From positions 114,689,074 through 114,753,073 of the forward strand of contig NC_081840.1 in the NCBI RefSeq assembly GCF_963259705.1: a DNA stretch of 64,000 bases, in the 5' to 3' direction. Positions 21,485 through 31,384 of this stretch are shown here, piece after piece. The position numbers and the translations under genes are program-made. The notes beneath the pieces were generated by a model, which was not told the DNA's origin, did not search any database, and saw only the letters and a list, made by a program, of their open reading frames with translations. This stretch comes from Myotis daubentonii (Eukaryota > Chordata > Mammalia > Chiroptera > Vespertilionidae). Each line of letters starts with the position of its first letter. Positions within the stretch are counted from its first letter, which is position 1.

Positions 21485-21910
21485 CTTTGGGGTAGACCAG
21501 GCTATGCTGAAGTAACAACATTGAACTTTCAGGGGATCAATATAATGGAAGTTTATTTCTCACTCATCTAAGGTACAATGTGAATTGGGAGACCCTTCCC
21601 CATTTTGCATGCCATCTGGGACACAGAACCTTAAAAGTCCCTACAGCAAAAAGGGAAGGAGGAGGCATGCCAGCTCTTAACTGCTTCAGTCTCTGCCAAT
21701 TGTTAAAACAAGCATAGGGTCCCAACCTAGCTGCACAGGAAGTGGGACATGTGGTGGAATACATGAAAAATGTGGTCAGTGCTATTTCTCCCACAGTCTT
21801 CCTCCTCCCAATACATCTCAGGGGATCCATTAAAGAATCAATAGTCAGCTCTGCAGGGGGAGGAGCCCCAGGTAGTGGAAATGTACTGTGCATGGTGACT
21901 GAGACCTTGA
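21485..21910 (+). repeat. LTR-like old repeat
   Basis: 'ccaggctatgctgaagtaac' and 'aatggaagtttatttctcac' are shared with 8135-8520 and 50550-50900. It is probably an ERVL/MaLR LTR, diverged. Confidence 0.5.
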
Positions 21911-23390
21911 GGGTGAAGAAGGACCTCTGCCTGCTGCCATTCACTGCAAGTAGCTATCACATGACAATCTGTGATGGGGCTTATATGCATGTATGGCTAG
22001 GTTTTTTCCACCCACAGTCACCATGTGCTAACACACTGAGGACAAGTTTCATAAGTACAGTGTTCCCAGCCTCCCTCCCATCCTCCTCCCATAATCATGT
22101 TTGCCACCCATACCACCATCACCAAAAACGTGGCCTTGCCTGCCCTGCTTCTCCTCATTCCGCTCCCTCAGAATTCTATCTTGGTCATTCCAGTTCCTGG
22201 TAGGGTAGGGAGGGAGGGACAGACAGCTCTGGAGAGACTGGAGAAAAGAGAGGATGGGTATCCTGGCTTGCTCAATCAGTTCCAGAGTCCTCCTCTATAG
22301 GGGGGAATTTGAGTCAGCAGTAATGTGAGGGGGAAAAACTAAAGAAAAAATGAAGAGGGAGAGGAGAAGGAGGGAGTCTATCTGTTTAAAAGAGATGTGA
22401 AAGAACAAAAGCAAGATGGCATGCTAGGTTGATGGGATGATGGGAGGATTTGGGGGATTTTTGTAGAGTAAACAGTTCTAGAGAAGATTTGGAGAACAAG
22501 ATAATGAGAAATAGAAGTAAAAGGGGATATCATCCTTTTTCTCCCTTTGAGAGATGTGTAGGAAGACTGACGATCTCTTACTACTATTTTCTTCTGCTAG
22601 CTGGATTGTGCTTCTTTGAATGTGGCTTAATGCAGAGACTGGATCATAAGGAATCCCCACATTTACTCAAGTGGCATTAATGAAAAATCAGAAATGAGTG
22701 AGTAATATATTCCCAAAGCAGGTAAGACAAATACATAAGCGTCAAGAAGGAGTTATAATTGCTCAGAAATATATCAGTGCACTTTGGTAATGACAAAGGG
22801 TGAGGAGAGTGATGTAGCCCCAACAGCCCGAGGAGCCCCCTCCCACTCCAGTAGCCATGTCTGAAAGCCTACAGGCTGCCAGTGCCCCTTTCCCTCTGGG
22901 GTCTCCAGGCCTGAATTCCATTTCCTGGGTGCATGCTGACTTGGGAGTATCTTCTCCCTCCTCTGCTCATTGCACCTCCACTGTAGAGGTTACAGTGGCT
23001 AGCTTTGCTGGCTGCTACCTCCCACGATTGACTCATATGAGACTTCCTGTCAACTAAAACCCAAATCTTTCACTTCTGCTGTTGACCCAGGTATTGCCAC
23101 ATCCTGTATATGCCTGGAGGGTATTCTGAACACCAGGGCAAGCAAAGGTCTCTATTGCCTTTCATCTTGGTATGCACTAACCTTGGCCCAATGCTAATTT
23201 CAGTCATGTTTTAGACAGAATTGTTGAATAAGATGTGGTCAAAGACAGAGTCCCTTATTACGTGCCCACCCAGGCTGATGAGCTAGCCTGATGTAGCTAG
23301 ATTTATTCATACCAACTGTCATGTGGATATACTGTGAGAAAGAAGGCAACTTCTTTATGATTTTTTAAAAATAAAACCTAAGATTGCCAA
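21911..23390. other. Unassigned non-coding stretch
   Basis: About 1.5 kb with no transposon ends or clear old repeat. Open frames of up to 153 codons start inside the preceding LTR relic and are not gene-like. Confidence 0.35.
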
Positions 23391-23449
23391 TATAAACTGA
23401 GTGGCCAGATTATTATGACCACCTGACGTTTGTAGGCAAATTAGCCATA

Positions 23450-24160
23450 CACTGCATCATATGGGGTATGGAAGCCAAAGGCCTGTTCGAACACCTTTGC
23501 TGTCTGCAGTTACCAAGATAAAACATCTCCAATTCGCACAGGAACACAAGGATTGGACAGTCGAGCATTGGAAAAAACGTAGTCCGATGAATCACGTTTC
23601 CACTTGCATCATGCAGATGGCAGAGTGAGAATTTGGCAGAAACAGCATGAAAGCATGCACCCCACATGCATGAGTACAACCCTTCAAGCTGGTGGGGGCA
23701 GTGTTATGGTTTGGGGCATGTTTTCCTGGCATGATTTGGGCCCTTTAATTCGTGTGTAACAACGTCTGAATAGCACAACATACCTAAGTATCATTGCTGA
23801 TCAAGTTCATCCTATCATGTTGATGGCGTATCCCAATGGAGATGGCTTCTTCCAACAAGACAATGCGCCATGCCACGGTGCTCGTATTTTGCAGGAGTGG
23901 TTTCAAGAACATGAGGGAGACTTTACCTTGCTTAGGTGGCCCCCACAATCACCAGATCTCAATCCAATTGAGCATTTGTGGGACGAAGTTAAAAGAGCCA
24001 TCAGGCAGCTGGTTCCATAACCATCAAATCTCACAGAACTGGACAGTGCTATTCATCAGGCATGGTGTCAGATTCCTCGCATCATCTTTCAACATCTTGT
24101 GGAGTCAATGCCAAGAAGAACTGTCACAGTATTGAATGCAAAATGTGGCCCAACGAAGTA
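23450..24160 (+). pseudogene. Tc1-type transposase remnant, DD36E spacing
   Basis: Frames on the plus strand encode the catalytic domain of a Tc1/mariner transposase. The first catalytic Asp lies in an 'SDESRF' motif near 23583, preceded by an in-frame stop where Trp is usual. The second Asp is in 'QQDNAPCH' (about 23856-23880). The Glu is in 'NPIEHLWDE' (about 23961-23985). I count 36 residues between the second Asp and the Glu, the DD36E spacing of the Incomer family rather than the DD34E of Tc1 itself. Further stops occur at about 23756 and 24018. The N-terminal paired-like DNA-binding domain is missing here; its start lies inverted at 24196-24240. The copy is inactive. Confidence 0.9.
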
Positions 24161-24168
24161 CTGATGGG

Positions 24169-24193
24169 GTGGTCATAATAATCTGGCCACTCA
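24169..24193. repeat. Internal 3' terminal repeat of the Tc1 element
   Basis: 'ggtggtcataataatctgg' and the next six bases match the element's terminal repeat. The repeat stands just after the transposase stop, where the true 3' end belongs, but 199 bp inside the outer right terminus. Confidence 0.9.
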
Positions 24194-24195
24194 TC

Positions 24196-24392
24196 ATAAT
24201 ATATATCCCGCGTTCAAAGGCTGTTAAATCACGTTGTTGACCCATATCTTCAGAAAAAAATCACTTCTACTGTCATGGTAAACAACCTGCTTCCCTATTT
24301 ATAATGGCCTGGTCCTCTAGCAACTTCAGCGAGAAATTATAGGTAATTTGCCTACAAACGTCAGGTGGTCATAATAATTTGGCCACTCAGTG
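24196..24392 (-). mobile_element. Inverted 5' end of the Tc1 element
   Basis: Read on the minus strand it begins with the terminal repeat, continues through a 5' leader and reaches a start codon near 24244. The next codons read MGQQRDLTAFERG, typical of a Tc1 transposase N-terminus. It then runs into the internal 3' terminus at 24193. Confidence 0.8.
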
Positions 24393-24394
24393 TA

Positions 24395-24735
24395 TTTCTT
24401 ATTACTAACGTAGGACCCTGAAATCTGTGGGTTACTCTCAATCTTTCAAAAGTCATCCTTCTAAACAAAATTGGCCCAGAAACTAATTGGATGCACAGAG
24501 GCTAAATGTCTCCTTTGGCCTTGTCAGCACCCCCAGAAACAATCCAGCCACCTTCAGTTTCAGGAGCTGCCTCTTTCCTTGGAGCATAGCGCTCCCCACA
24601 CTATCTCCTCCCCCAACTCCAGGATCTCTTCTGATGTGCTGAAGGAATGACATCAGCAGCTGCCCGCCCCTGTCATAATTGACAGTTGCATAATTGACAG
24701 GCCCCCGACTTTGATCTTGGGCCCCACTTCTGGGA
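24395..24735. other. Unassigned stretch
   Basis: No repeat or gene signature is seen. Confidence 0.35.
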
Positions 24736-24739
24736 TGAC

Positions 24740-24850
24740 AATGCAGAAAAAAGCACTGGACTTGGAATAAGACAGGCCTGAGTTCAAATCCTGCTTTCTC
24801 TTCACACAAATTAATACAAGTAGCCTCAGGCAAGTCACCCACCCTCTAAG
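24740..24850 (+). repeat. MIR SINE
   Basis: 'agcactggacttggaataag', 'ctgagttcaaatcctgcttt' and 'cctcaggcaagtcaccc' follow MIR order. Confidence 0.8.
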
Positions 24851-25254
24851 ATCAGATCTGCAAAATTGGAAATTGGGAAACTGGTGGTTGGGGAAGTTGT
24901 GGGGAAGGATCTGGCTCCTCATATCCTCAACTGCCCTCCCACCTCCCTCTCTGCCCCAATTCCTCCAAAATGATAGATTCTCTTTCCTTCTAATGTTTAC
25001 CCCACAGAGCACAGCAAATGAAAATAGTTGGTCATCAGGAGAATTGACTTTGAGTGCAGCCAACTCTCAACATGGCTATTAAGCTACTTACATAAACCAT
25101 GTCTAAATTTCTTTAAAATGAAAGTTTTGAATTAGATATTGGTAATATCCGCCTCCACTGAATGCATGCCTGCTATGTGCCACTCACATCACATATGCCA
25201 TTTATTTACATCAATTCAATACTCTCAGAGAAGCATTACTTATGAGAGAAAGCA

Positions 25255-25405
25255 GGACACAGCACTCAGAGCATGGGCTGTGAGCTAAGGCTGCTCTGCC
25301 TCATCTCCCTGCTCTCCCGTCAGCTGCTTTTTGATATAAGACAAGTAACTTAACCTCTCCAAACTAGGATGGTTATGAAGATAAATAAGATCCCAGGCAC
25401 CCAGG
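25255..25405 (+). repeat. MIR SINE
   Basis: 'gcactcagagcatgggctgt' and 'gacaagtaacttaacctctc' follow MIR order. The region 24851-25254 is unassigned. Confidence 0.7.
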
Positions 25406-25673
25406 GCCTGGAGTGATGGAAGTCCTGCATGAGTATTACCCCAGAGGACGTGAGGTGCCAGAGACCTGCCCATGGCTACACAGCACAGGACTATGCAGTT
25501 CCAGGGCCATGCCCTGGTCCATTGCAGAACATTGTCTCTTTACACAGGATTCTGGAGGGCCTTCCAGGAACCTCTGAAGTTGGATTGGTACCCAGGAAGA
25601 GAGGATGCCAGGGGAAGAGGCATGAGATCCTGGGGAACTGAATCTTCCCCCATGTATGGCATGCCCACAGAGA

Positions 25674-25713
25674 CCACACACATACACACACACACGTGCA
25701 TGCATGAACACAC
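25674..25713 (+). repeat. (CA)n-rich tract
   Basis: Short CA runs interrupted by TA and 'cgtgcatgcatg'. The flanking 25406-25673 and 25714-26145 hold no recognised feature. Confidence 0.75.
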
Positions 25714-26149
25714 ACCCCTCACTGTTTTCCTAGCTCCACCAGACCCAAAGCTCCATCCCAAAGCCCAAAACTGCTGCAAACAAAGCTTTAAATCAAGATC
25801 CCATCAACACACCTACTTGGGCCCCAGCTTCGTCTGGGGGCTGCAGTGCACACATAGAAGATTCTCTTCAGTGCCTCCTTTATTGAGGACCTGCCATATG
25901 CAAGGCCCTCTGTGACCTCAGAAACAAATAACCCAGCGTCACCAGACTCATACATGAAACTGGCTTATGACAAAGCAGAGCATACAGACTAAAAGCCAAG
26001 TTTGATAAATTCTTAGCAGTACAAAGACATGAGTTGAGTCTTAGAGTCCCTAAGAATCCTCACCAAGGGGACAGGCCAGGGATCAGCCTTCCCAGGCAGG
26101 AGAAGCAACTTAAAACATGTGTGGAGGTAGGAGATATGCTTGCCTACCT

Positions 26150-26590
26150 GGAACTGGATGGTGGCGAGGACAACGATAAGAGCTTAGGGTGGGGAACTAA
26201 GCCAAGGGCTTTGACCTGGTCTTGTATCAATGGGGAGACACTGAAGGACACTAATTGGATATAGAGTGAGCACAGGGAGAGTTTTGAATGAGATGCCTGG
26301 GAAGAATTCCTGGAGGAGGTAGCTTCTGATCAGGCCCTTAAGCCACAGCGAGGACTTTGGGAGGTGAAGATAGAAAGGAAAGGCCTTCCAGTGAGAGGGC
26401 ACAAAGTGAGCCAAAGCATGGAAGATCAGGTATGAGACCATCTGAGGAATAACCAGGAGCAGAAAGGGATACCAGGAGAGAGGTCCTAAGAGGTAGCAGC
26501 AAGGCTGTGAGTAAGGGCCACAGAAGATCAGGAAAGAAAGAGGACTTTGCGCTGAAAGTATCAGAGAAAGCTTTATAAAGCAGAATATTC
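26150..26590 (+). repeat. Old dispersed mammalian repeat, family not named
   Basis: 'caatggggagacactgaagg', 'ggaaaggccttccagtgaga' and 'gagccaaagcatggaaga' match words of the repeat seen at 390-690, 7880-8870 and 40540-41180, in a partly rearranged order. Confidence 0.5.
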
Positions 26591-26604
26591 AAAGATACAT
26601 TGCA

Positions 26605-26824
26605 GCCGAAACCGGTTTGGCTCAGTGGATAGAGCGTCGGCCTGCAGACTGAAAGGTCCCAGGTTCGATTCCGGTCAAGGGCATGTACCTGGGTTGCGGG
26701 CATATCCCCAGTAGGAGATGTGCGGGAGGCAGCTGATCGATGTTTCTCTCTCATCGATGTTTCTAACTCTCTATCTCTCTCCCTTCCTCTCTGTAAAAAA
26801 TCAATAAAATATATTAAAAAAAAA
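26605..26824 (+). mobile_element. VES SINE (tRNA-derived)
   Basis: The tRNA-like head has an A box ('tggctcagtggatagagcg') and a B box ('ggttcgattcc'), followed by the VES body with its CT-rich 'tctctctcatcgatg' segment and an A-rich tail. An exact 14-bp target duplication, 'aaagatacattgca', lies at 26591-26604 and 26825-26838. VES SINEs are characteristic of vespertilionid bats. The crisp duplication marks a young insertion. Confidence 0.95.
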
Positions 26825-26838
26825 AAAGATACATTGCA

Positions 26839-27893
26839 TAGGGCAAGAGAAACAAAGGAAAAAATGAACAAATGGGACTACATTTAAAAAAAAAAAAAAA
26901 AAAGCTTCTGCACAGCAAAAGAAACCAGCATCAAAATGAAAAAAAGAGCCCACTGTATGGGAGAACATATTTGCCAATGATACATCTGATAAGGGGTTAA
27001 TTTCCAAATATATAAACTACTCATACAACTTAACAAAAGAAAGACAAACAATCCAATTAAAAGTGGGCAGAGGACCTAAATAGACACTCTACAAAGCGGA
27101 CATACAAATGGCTAAGATACATATGAAAAAATGCTCAAAGTCACTGATCATCAGAGAGATGCAAATTAAAATAATTATGAGGTACCACTTCACACCTGTC
27201 AGAATGGCTACCATCAACAAATCAACAAGTGCTGGTGAGCATGTGGAGAAAAGGGAACCCTAATACACTGCTGGTGGAAATACAGGCTGATGCAGCCATT
27301 ATGGAAAATAGTGTGGAGTTTCCTCAAAAAATTAAAAATGGAACTGCCATTTGACTCAGTGATCCCACTTCTAGGAATATATCCTAAGAAACTTGAAACA
27401 CCAATCAGAAAGAATGTATGCACCCCTATCAGTGTTATTTACAATTGCTAAGATCTGGAAGCAGCCAAGTATCCATCAGTAGATGAATGAAAAATCTGTC
27501 ATACATTTATACAATGGAATAGTATATGACTGTCAAAAAGAAGTAGCTCCTACCCTTTGAGACAGCGTGGAGGGATGTAGAGAGTATTATGCTAAGTGAA
27601 ATAAGCCAGATAGAGAAAGACAAGTATCACATGATCTCACTTATATGTGAAATCTAATGAACAAAATAAACTGACAAACAAAATAGATCCAGAGACTTGG
27701 AAGTCTGGACAGGCTAATGAATCTCAGCAGGAAGGGGGGAGCAGGTGAATAGGAAGAGATTAACCAAAGAACTATGTATAACCCATGGACACAGACAATA
27801 GTGTGGTAGGCCTGGGGAGTGGGTATCAAAGGGGGGAAAAGGGGATATATGTAATACTTTGAACAATAAAGGTAAATTAATCTAAAAAAAAAG
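26839..27893 (+). mobile_element. LINE-1, 5'-truncated, with A-rich tail
   Basis: It begins inside ORF2 ('ggactacatt', 'aagcttctgcacagcaaaag'), passes through 'gataaggggttaatttcc', 'aatggctaccatcaacaaa' and 'gatcccacttctaggaatat', and ends with a 3' UTR and an A tail near 27893. The ORF2 frame is closed by stops. An A run of about 18 has grown at 26885-26902, where the family has a short A-rich stretch. Confidence 0.9.
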
Positions 27894-27894
27894 C

Positions 27895-28190
27895 ATGCGG
27901 ACACACATGTAATACTTTAATAAATAAAGAAAAGAAAAAAGCAATCTATTAGTAGGCCTTGACTTGATCCACCAAGTGTAATAGGTGGATCTGAGTTAGC
28001 ACAGGTTCCATACCCAGAAGGCTACCCATGCCTTTCCCTACCCTATGTCCCTCCCTTCTGCCCTTCCCCACACCACGCATAAAACCCATCCATCTGGAGT
28101 CCCACTTCTTTGTAATTCCATTAGGAACCTCAAAGTTAATCTTTTGAGCTAATCTAAACCCTAGATTCTACATAACCTAAGCACTTAAGG
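27895..28190. other. Unassigned stretch
   Basis: A second small A-rich segment (27918-27942) follows the L1 tail. Nothing else is recognised. Confidence 0.35.
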
Positions 28191-28191
28191 A

Positions 28192-28240
28192 ATCGGCATC
28201 TGTCCCCTAGCCTTTCCCTGATGGCAGAGAACAGCATCAC
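28192..28240 (+). repeat. Diverged 49-bp direct repeat, copy 1
   Basis: About 84% identical by eye to 28736-28784, in the same orientation and 544 bp apart. Both contain 'ctgtcccctagcc' and 'ggcagagaacagcat'. Confidence 0.7.
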
Positions 28241-28355
28241 TTAAGAAAACTGAAGCCGAGATGGAAAGTGATTTATTCAAGGTCATATAGTGGCACTTTC
28301 TAGTGTCAGAGCCAGAACTAGCACCAGGGTTCTCAAGTTCTCTGTCTCTTAAAAA
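28241..28355 (-). repeat. MIR SINE
   Basis: 'ttaagaaaactgaagccgag' and 'tattcaaggtcatatagtgg' are MIR in reverse. Confidence 0.6.
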
Positions 28356-28735
28356 ACATCAGCCATCAGGGGTTCAAGGAATTCTCCAAACCAGAGATAT
28401 GTCTTTTATCATGGAGGCTTCTTGAAGGTGAAATTGCTCATTAGCACCCAAAGCAATGACTCTGTGATGGTGAAGCTTCAAGTGAGGTGAGCAGTTCTGG
28501 GGAAATACATGGCATCATAGTTCCAGAGATAAGCCAGTGAGTAACTAACCACCGTCCCAGATCAGAAACTGCCTGAGCCCTAAATGCAGAGCAAGGAGTG
28601 GCGAGGAACTGAAAGTTTCACCTACTTTGTTTCAATTTCCATAGAAACCTCATGGGAAAGGTAATATAAACCCCATTTTGCAGAAACTGAGGTTTCAGGA
28701 GACCAAGAGGCCCCCAAAGGCGTGAAGGTGGTGGG

Positions 28736-28784
28736 ATCAGCACCTGTCCCCTAGCCACGCCCTCCTGGCAGAGAACAGCATGAC
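28736..28784 (+). repeat. Diverged 49-bp direct repeat, copy 2
   Basis: Partner of 28192-28240. A MIR-like piece (28660-28710) lies just before it, in contrast to copy 1, where the MIR piece follows. Confidence 0.7.
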
Positions 28785-28961
28785 CAGCAGCTTCCTCCAC
28801 CTGTTACTCTTCCTCTCGGCCTGGGAAACCCCAGCGGGGACGGTCTGCTCTTCACCAGGTCAATAACAGCCCATTAGGAAGCCTCTGTTTAATAAACCAT
28901 CAATGTTAAATTATTGAAGGAATAAGCAAGTGCCGCGAAGAGGCAGGTCGACAGGAGCAGG

Positions 28962-28984
28962 GAGGGGATGGATGGATGGACGAT
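28962..28984 (+). repeat. (GGAT)n simple repeat
   Basis: About five units of GGAT. Confidence 0.8.
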
Positions 28985-29175
28985 AAGAGAATATTAATTG
29001 AATGTCCACAAGCAAGGCATTCTCTTGGGCATACTGTACGATTTTTATAGCAACCTCACAATAATCCATATCCTCCCAGTTTAGAGGGGAGGAAACAGGC
29101 TCAGAGGGTTTATCGACTGCCAGGGATGCACTGCCATTGAGTGGAGCCTGACTTAGATTAGGCTGGCTCTTTCCT
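28985..29175 (-). repeat. MIR SINE
   Basis: 'ttgaatgtccacaagcaagg' and 'gaggggaggaaacaggctca' follow MIR in reverse. The region 29176-29980 is GC-rich and unassigned; a 166-codon minus-strand frame there (28911-29411) runs through this MIR and is not gene-like. Confidence 0.65.
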
Positions 29176-29984
29176 TGGTACCATGCTGCCCCCAAAGAAC
29201 TTGAGGTGGAGGAGATGGACTGGGAGGAGCTGAGGGGATGGAGGATGAGGGAGGGTAAGCTCAGGCTTGTCAGCTGGAGGGGAGGATGGCAGGGTTGAGG
29301 GGGGAGAACCAGGGGGCTGAGGTGGAGGGAACTGGCAAGTCCATTCTGAGGAGTACCGCGGTTATTCAGTGTCACTTTCCTCCTCACCAGTGTTACCCAT
29401 CTTCGTGACATGATGCTGATCTCTGGAGGCGGGGACGCTGAGAATGAAAGAGAAGCTAAGCAACCCCTCTTCCCGCCATGGAGTTCAGCTGCTGCCCTTC
29501 CCAGCTGACCTAGCCAGTCAGTGCTTGCTGCTCTTGGCTAGCAATGCCAATCCAGGTGCCCAGACACCTTCATGATGCCCGTGGGAATAGGAGAACAGGG
29601 AATAGTAGAGCTAAGGTGTCAGGGTCTCTTGAGCAGACACTGGAACCCATGATTCTAAAGTCTTTAGGAAGTAGCAGATTCGATTTACAATACAAAGGTC
29701 ACTGTCCCCATGACCCCTTGAGGCACTCCACTGGGAGTGACAGCTGGCACAGCAACCCCTCCCATAGGCCCTGGCTGCTCTAGTGTCCAGGTGGAGAACT
29801 GTTGAGACAATTAGCCAGGCAACTGTGCATCCTCCTCCTGGACTCCTAGTCTTGTAATCCATGAGGAAAAACCTGCATTTTGAAGTCTTTGCTGGCTGCC
29901 CACATGAAGAACAGGGAATCCATCTGGGGGGCATGGCAGGCTGTCCCCCTGCCCTCTGAACATTCCTCCAGGAGGCATCATAGA

Positions 29985-30063
29985 CTCCCATCCAGTGTAG
30001 CATGGAGAGTTTGCCCACAGTATATGCCCAATAAATATTGGTTGAATGCCTAAGCAAATGAAT
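29985..30063 (+). repeat. L2 LINE 3' end
   Basis: 'atgcccaataaatattggtt' with 'gaatgcc' is the terminal L2 motif. Confidence 0.55.
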
Positions 30064-30083
30064 AACCTGATTTCTCAGCTATA

Positions 30084-30432
30084 TTAGTCAGCTTGTGCTG
30101 TCCTAACAAAATGTCAAAGACTAAAGTGGCTCAAACAACAGAAATTTATTTTCTCACAGTTCTGGAAGCTGGAAGTCCAAGATCAGGGTGCCAGCATGAT
30201 CAGGTTCTGGTGAGCGCTCTCAGCTTGCAGATGGCCTCTCCTCACTGTGTGGAGAGAGTGCGCCCTCTCATCCTTTTTTTTTTAGGGCCACAGAACTATT
30301 GGGTTAAGTCCCCCACCTACAACCTCATTTAACCCTAATTACCTCCTAAAGAGACAGGTCTCCAGATGCAGTCCATTGAGGGTTAGGGCTTCAACATACA
30401 GCTGTTGAGAGGTGCAATTCAGCCCATAGCAC
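30084..30432 (-). mobile_element. MaLR solo LTR (MLT1/MST type)
   Basis: Starting 'tattagtcagcttgtgctgt', with 'cagaaatttattttctcaca', 'gttctggaagctggaagtcc' and ending 'gcaattcagcccatagca', this is a reverse-complement MaLR LTR. Confidence 0.75.
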
Positions 30433-30540
30433 CAACCAAAGAAAGAATTTAATAATGAGGTCATAAAAGGCCTTCGGCATTTAGCATTTCTCTTTAGCAA
30501 ACCTAGCAAAGGCGTCACTTTCCTTGCTCCACCTGAGAAT

Positions 30541-30579
30541 CCCTAAAGAATAGTTTTGGACTCTGAGAACCCCCTAAAG
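30541..30579 (+). repeat. Tandem duplication flanking the MER5-like palindrome
   Basis: 'ccctaaagaatagttttgga' occurs at 30541-30560 and again right after the palindrome at 30803-30822, with continued similarity for several more bases. The second left-hand 'ccctaaag' (30572-30579) serves as the 8-bp target duplication. Confidence 0.85.
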
Positions 30580-30802
30580 CAGTGATTCTCAACCTTGGCT
30601 GCACATTAGAATCACCTGGGAATCTTTTTAAACTCCTGATTTCTGGGCCTCATCCTCCGGAAATTCTGTTTCTTTGTTACTAATGTTGTGGCCCCACCCC
30701 ATAACAAAGAAACAGAATTTCTGGAGGATGAGGCCCAGAAATCAGGAGTTTAAAAAAGATTCCCAGGTGATTCTAATGTGCAGCCAAGGTTGAGAACCAC
30801 TG
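30580..30802. mobile_element. MER5-like hAT-Charlie element, near-perfect palindrome
   Basis: Arms of about 100 bp (starting 'cagtgattctcaaccttgg' on the left) are inverted copies of one another. By eye they differ at only two substitutions and one length change in a T run. A spacer of about 22 bp separates them. The element has exact 8-bp target duplications ('ccctaaag', 30572-30579 and 30803-30810), as expected for hAT. MER5-type elements are ancient in eutherians and their arms are normally well diverged. Confidence 0.85.
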
Positions 30803-31164
30803 CCCTAAAGAATAGTTTTGGACCCTAAGGCTGCCATGACTTAGCCAGGCCTCTGCAGAGCCTATTAGGGTGGTACTGTTTTCATGGCTGGTGGTGGGAG
30901 CCTGGGGTGCTCAGCAGGCTTTCTGCAGAAGAGCCTGTGAGGAATTAGAGAGGGGTGGGTCCCCCAGGGCTGCTTGAGAGCCCTGACCTTCTCATGTCCT
31001 GCCACTCTGCTGTGAGGCCTTGAGATCGCTCCCCTCTGTGGGCTTCAATTTGGCCATCCTCAGAATGATGGATTGGAGCGGTGATTTCTAACTTCCCACT
31101 ATGCTTGCTTTATCTGTTCTTACGGAAAAGCAGATTTTGGGAGTCAAAAGTAAATCAGAAATTA

Positions 31165-31320
31165 AGCTAATGAAGAATTTCAGATTCACTGTTAATGGCT
31201 GAAGCATCTTGGAAAAATGGTTTAATCTCTGATTTTCTCTTTCTCCACCTGAATATTGGGGTTATAACAATTACTTCCTTCAAGGGCTTCCCAGCATCAC
31301 TGTGATAACCTGATTGCATT
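31165..31320 (+). repeat. MIR SINE
   Basis: 'aagcatcttggaaaaatggt' and 'tctttctccacctgaatatt' follow the MIR 3' half. The stretch 30830-31164 is unassigned. Confidence 0.5.
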
Positions 31321-31384
31321 AAGGAGCCCCAATTCTTCACCCCTCCCTGTCCCATGGCCTTTGCCTGTGACTTTGTAATTCCTC

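Larger units (their letters stand above)
23395..24392 (+). mobile_element. Composite Tc1/mariner element with two 5'-type ends
   Basis: The outer termini are near-identical inverted repeats of about 50 bp (starting 'actgagtggccagattatt' on the left, with the matching complement on the right). TA lies on each side (23393-23394 and 24393-24394). The layout is left 5' end (23395-23446), C-terminal two thirds of a transposase (about 23450-24160), a normal 3' terminal repeat inside the element (24169-24193), then an inverted 5' end (about 24196-24392) that still encodes the transposase N-terminus in antisense. Both outer ends carry the 5'-specific words 'gacgtttgtaggcaaatt', which the internal terminus lacks. 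The element could move only with transposase from elsewhere. Confidence 0.9.

Noticed and set aside
23817..24020. 67-codon open frame that looks like an intact small protein
   Set aside because: It is the C-terminal catalytic part of the broken Tc1-type transposase, not an independent gene.
26605..26680. tRNA gene suggested by A and B boxes in the VES SINEs (also 34121-34333 and 40255-40524)
   Set aside because: The boxes belong to the tRNA-derived SINE head; folding positions and flanking SINE body rule out a true tRNA gene.
26338..26871. 177-codon minus-strand open frame
   Set aside because: It runs through the VES SINE and the old dispersed repeat in antisense, so it is a repeat artefact.
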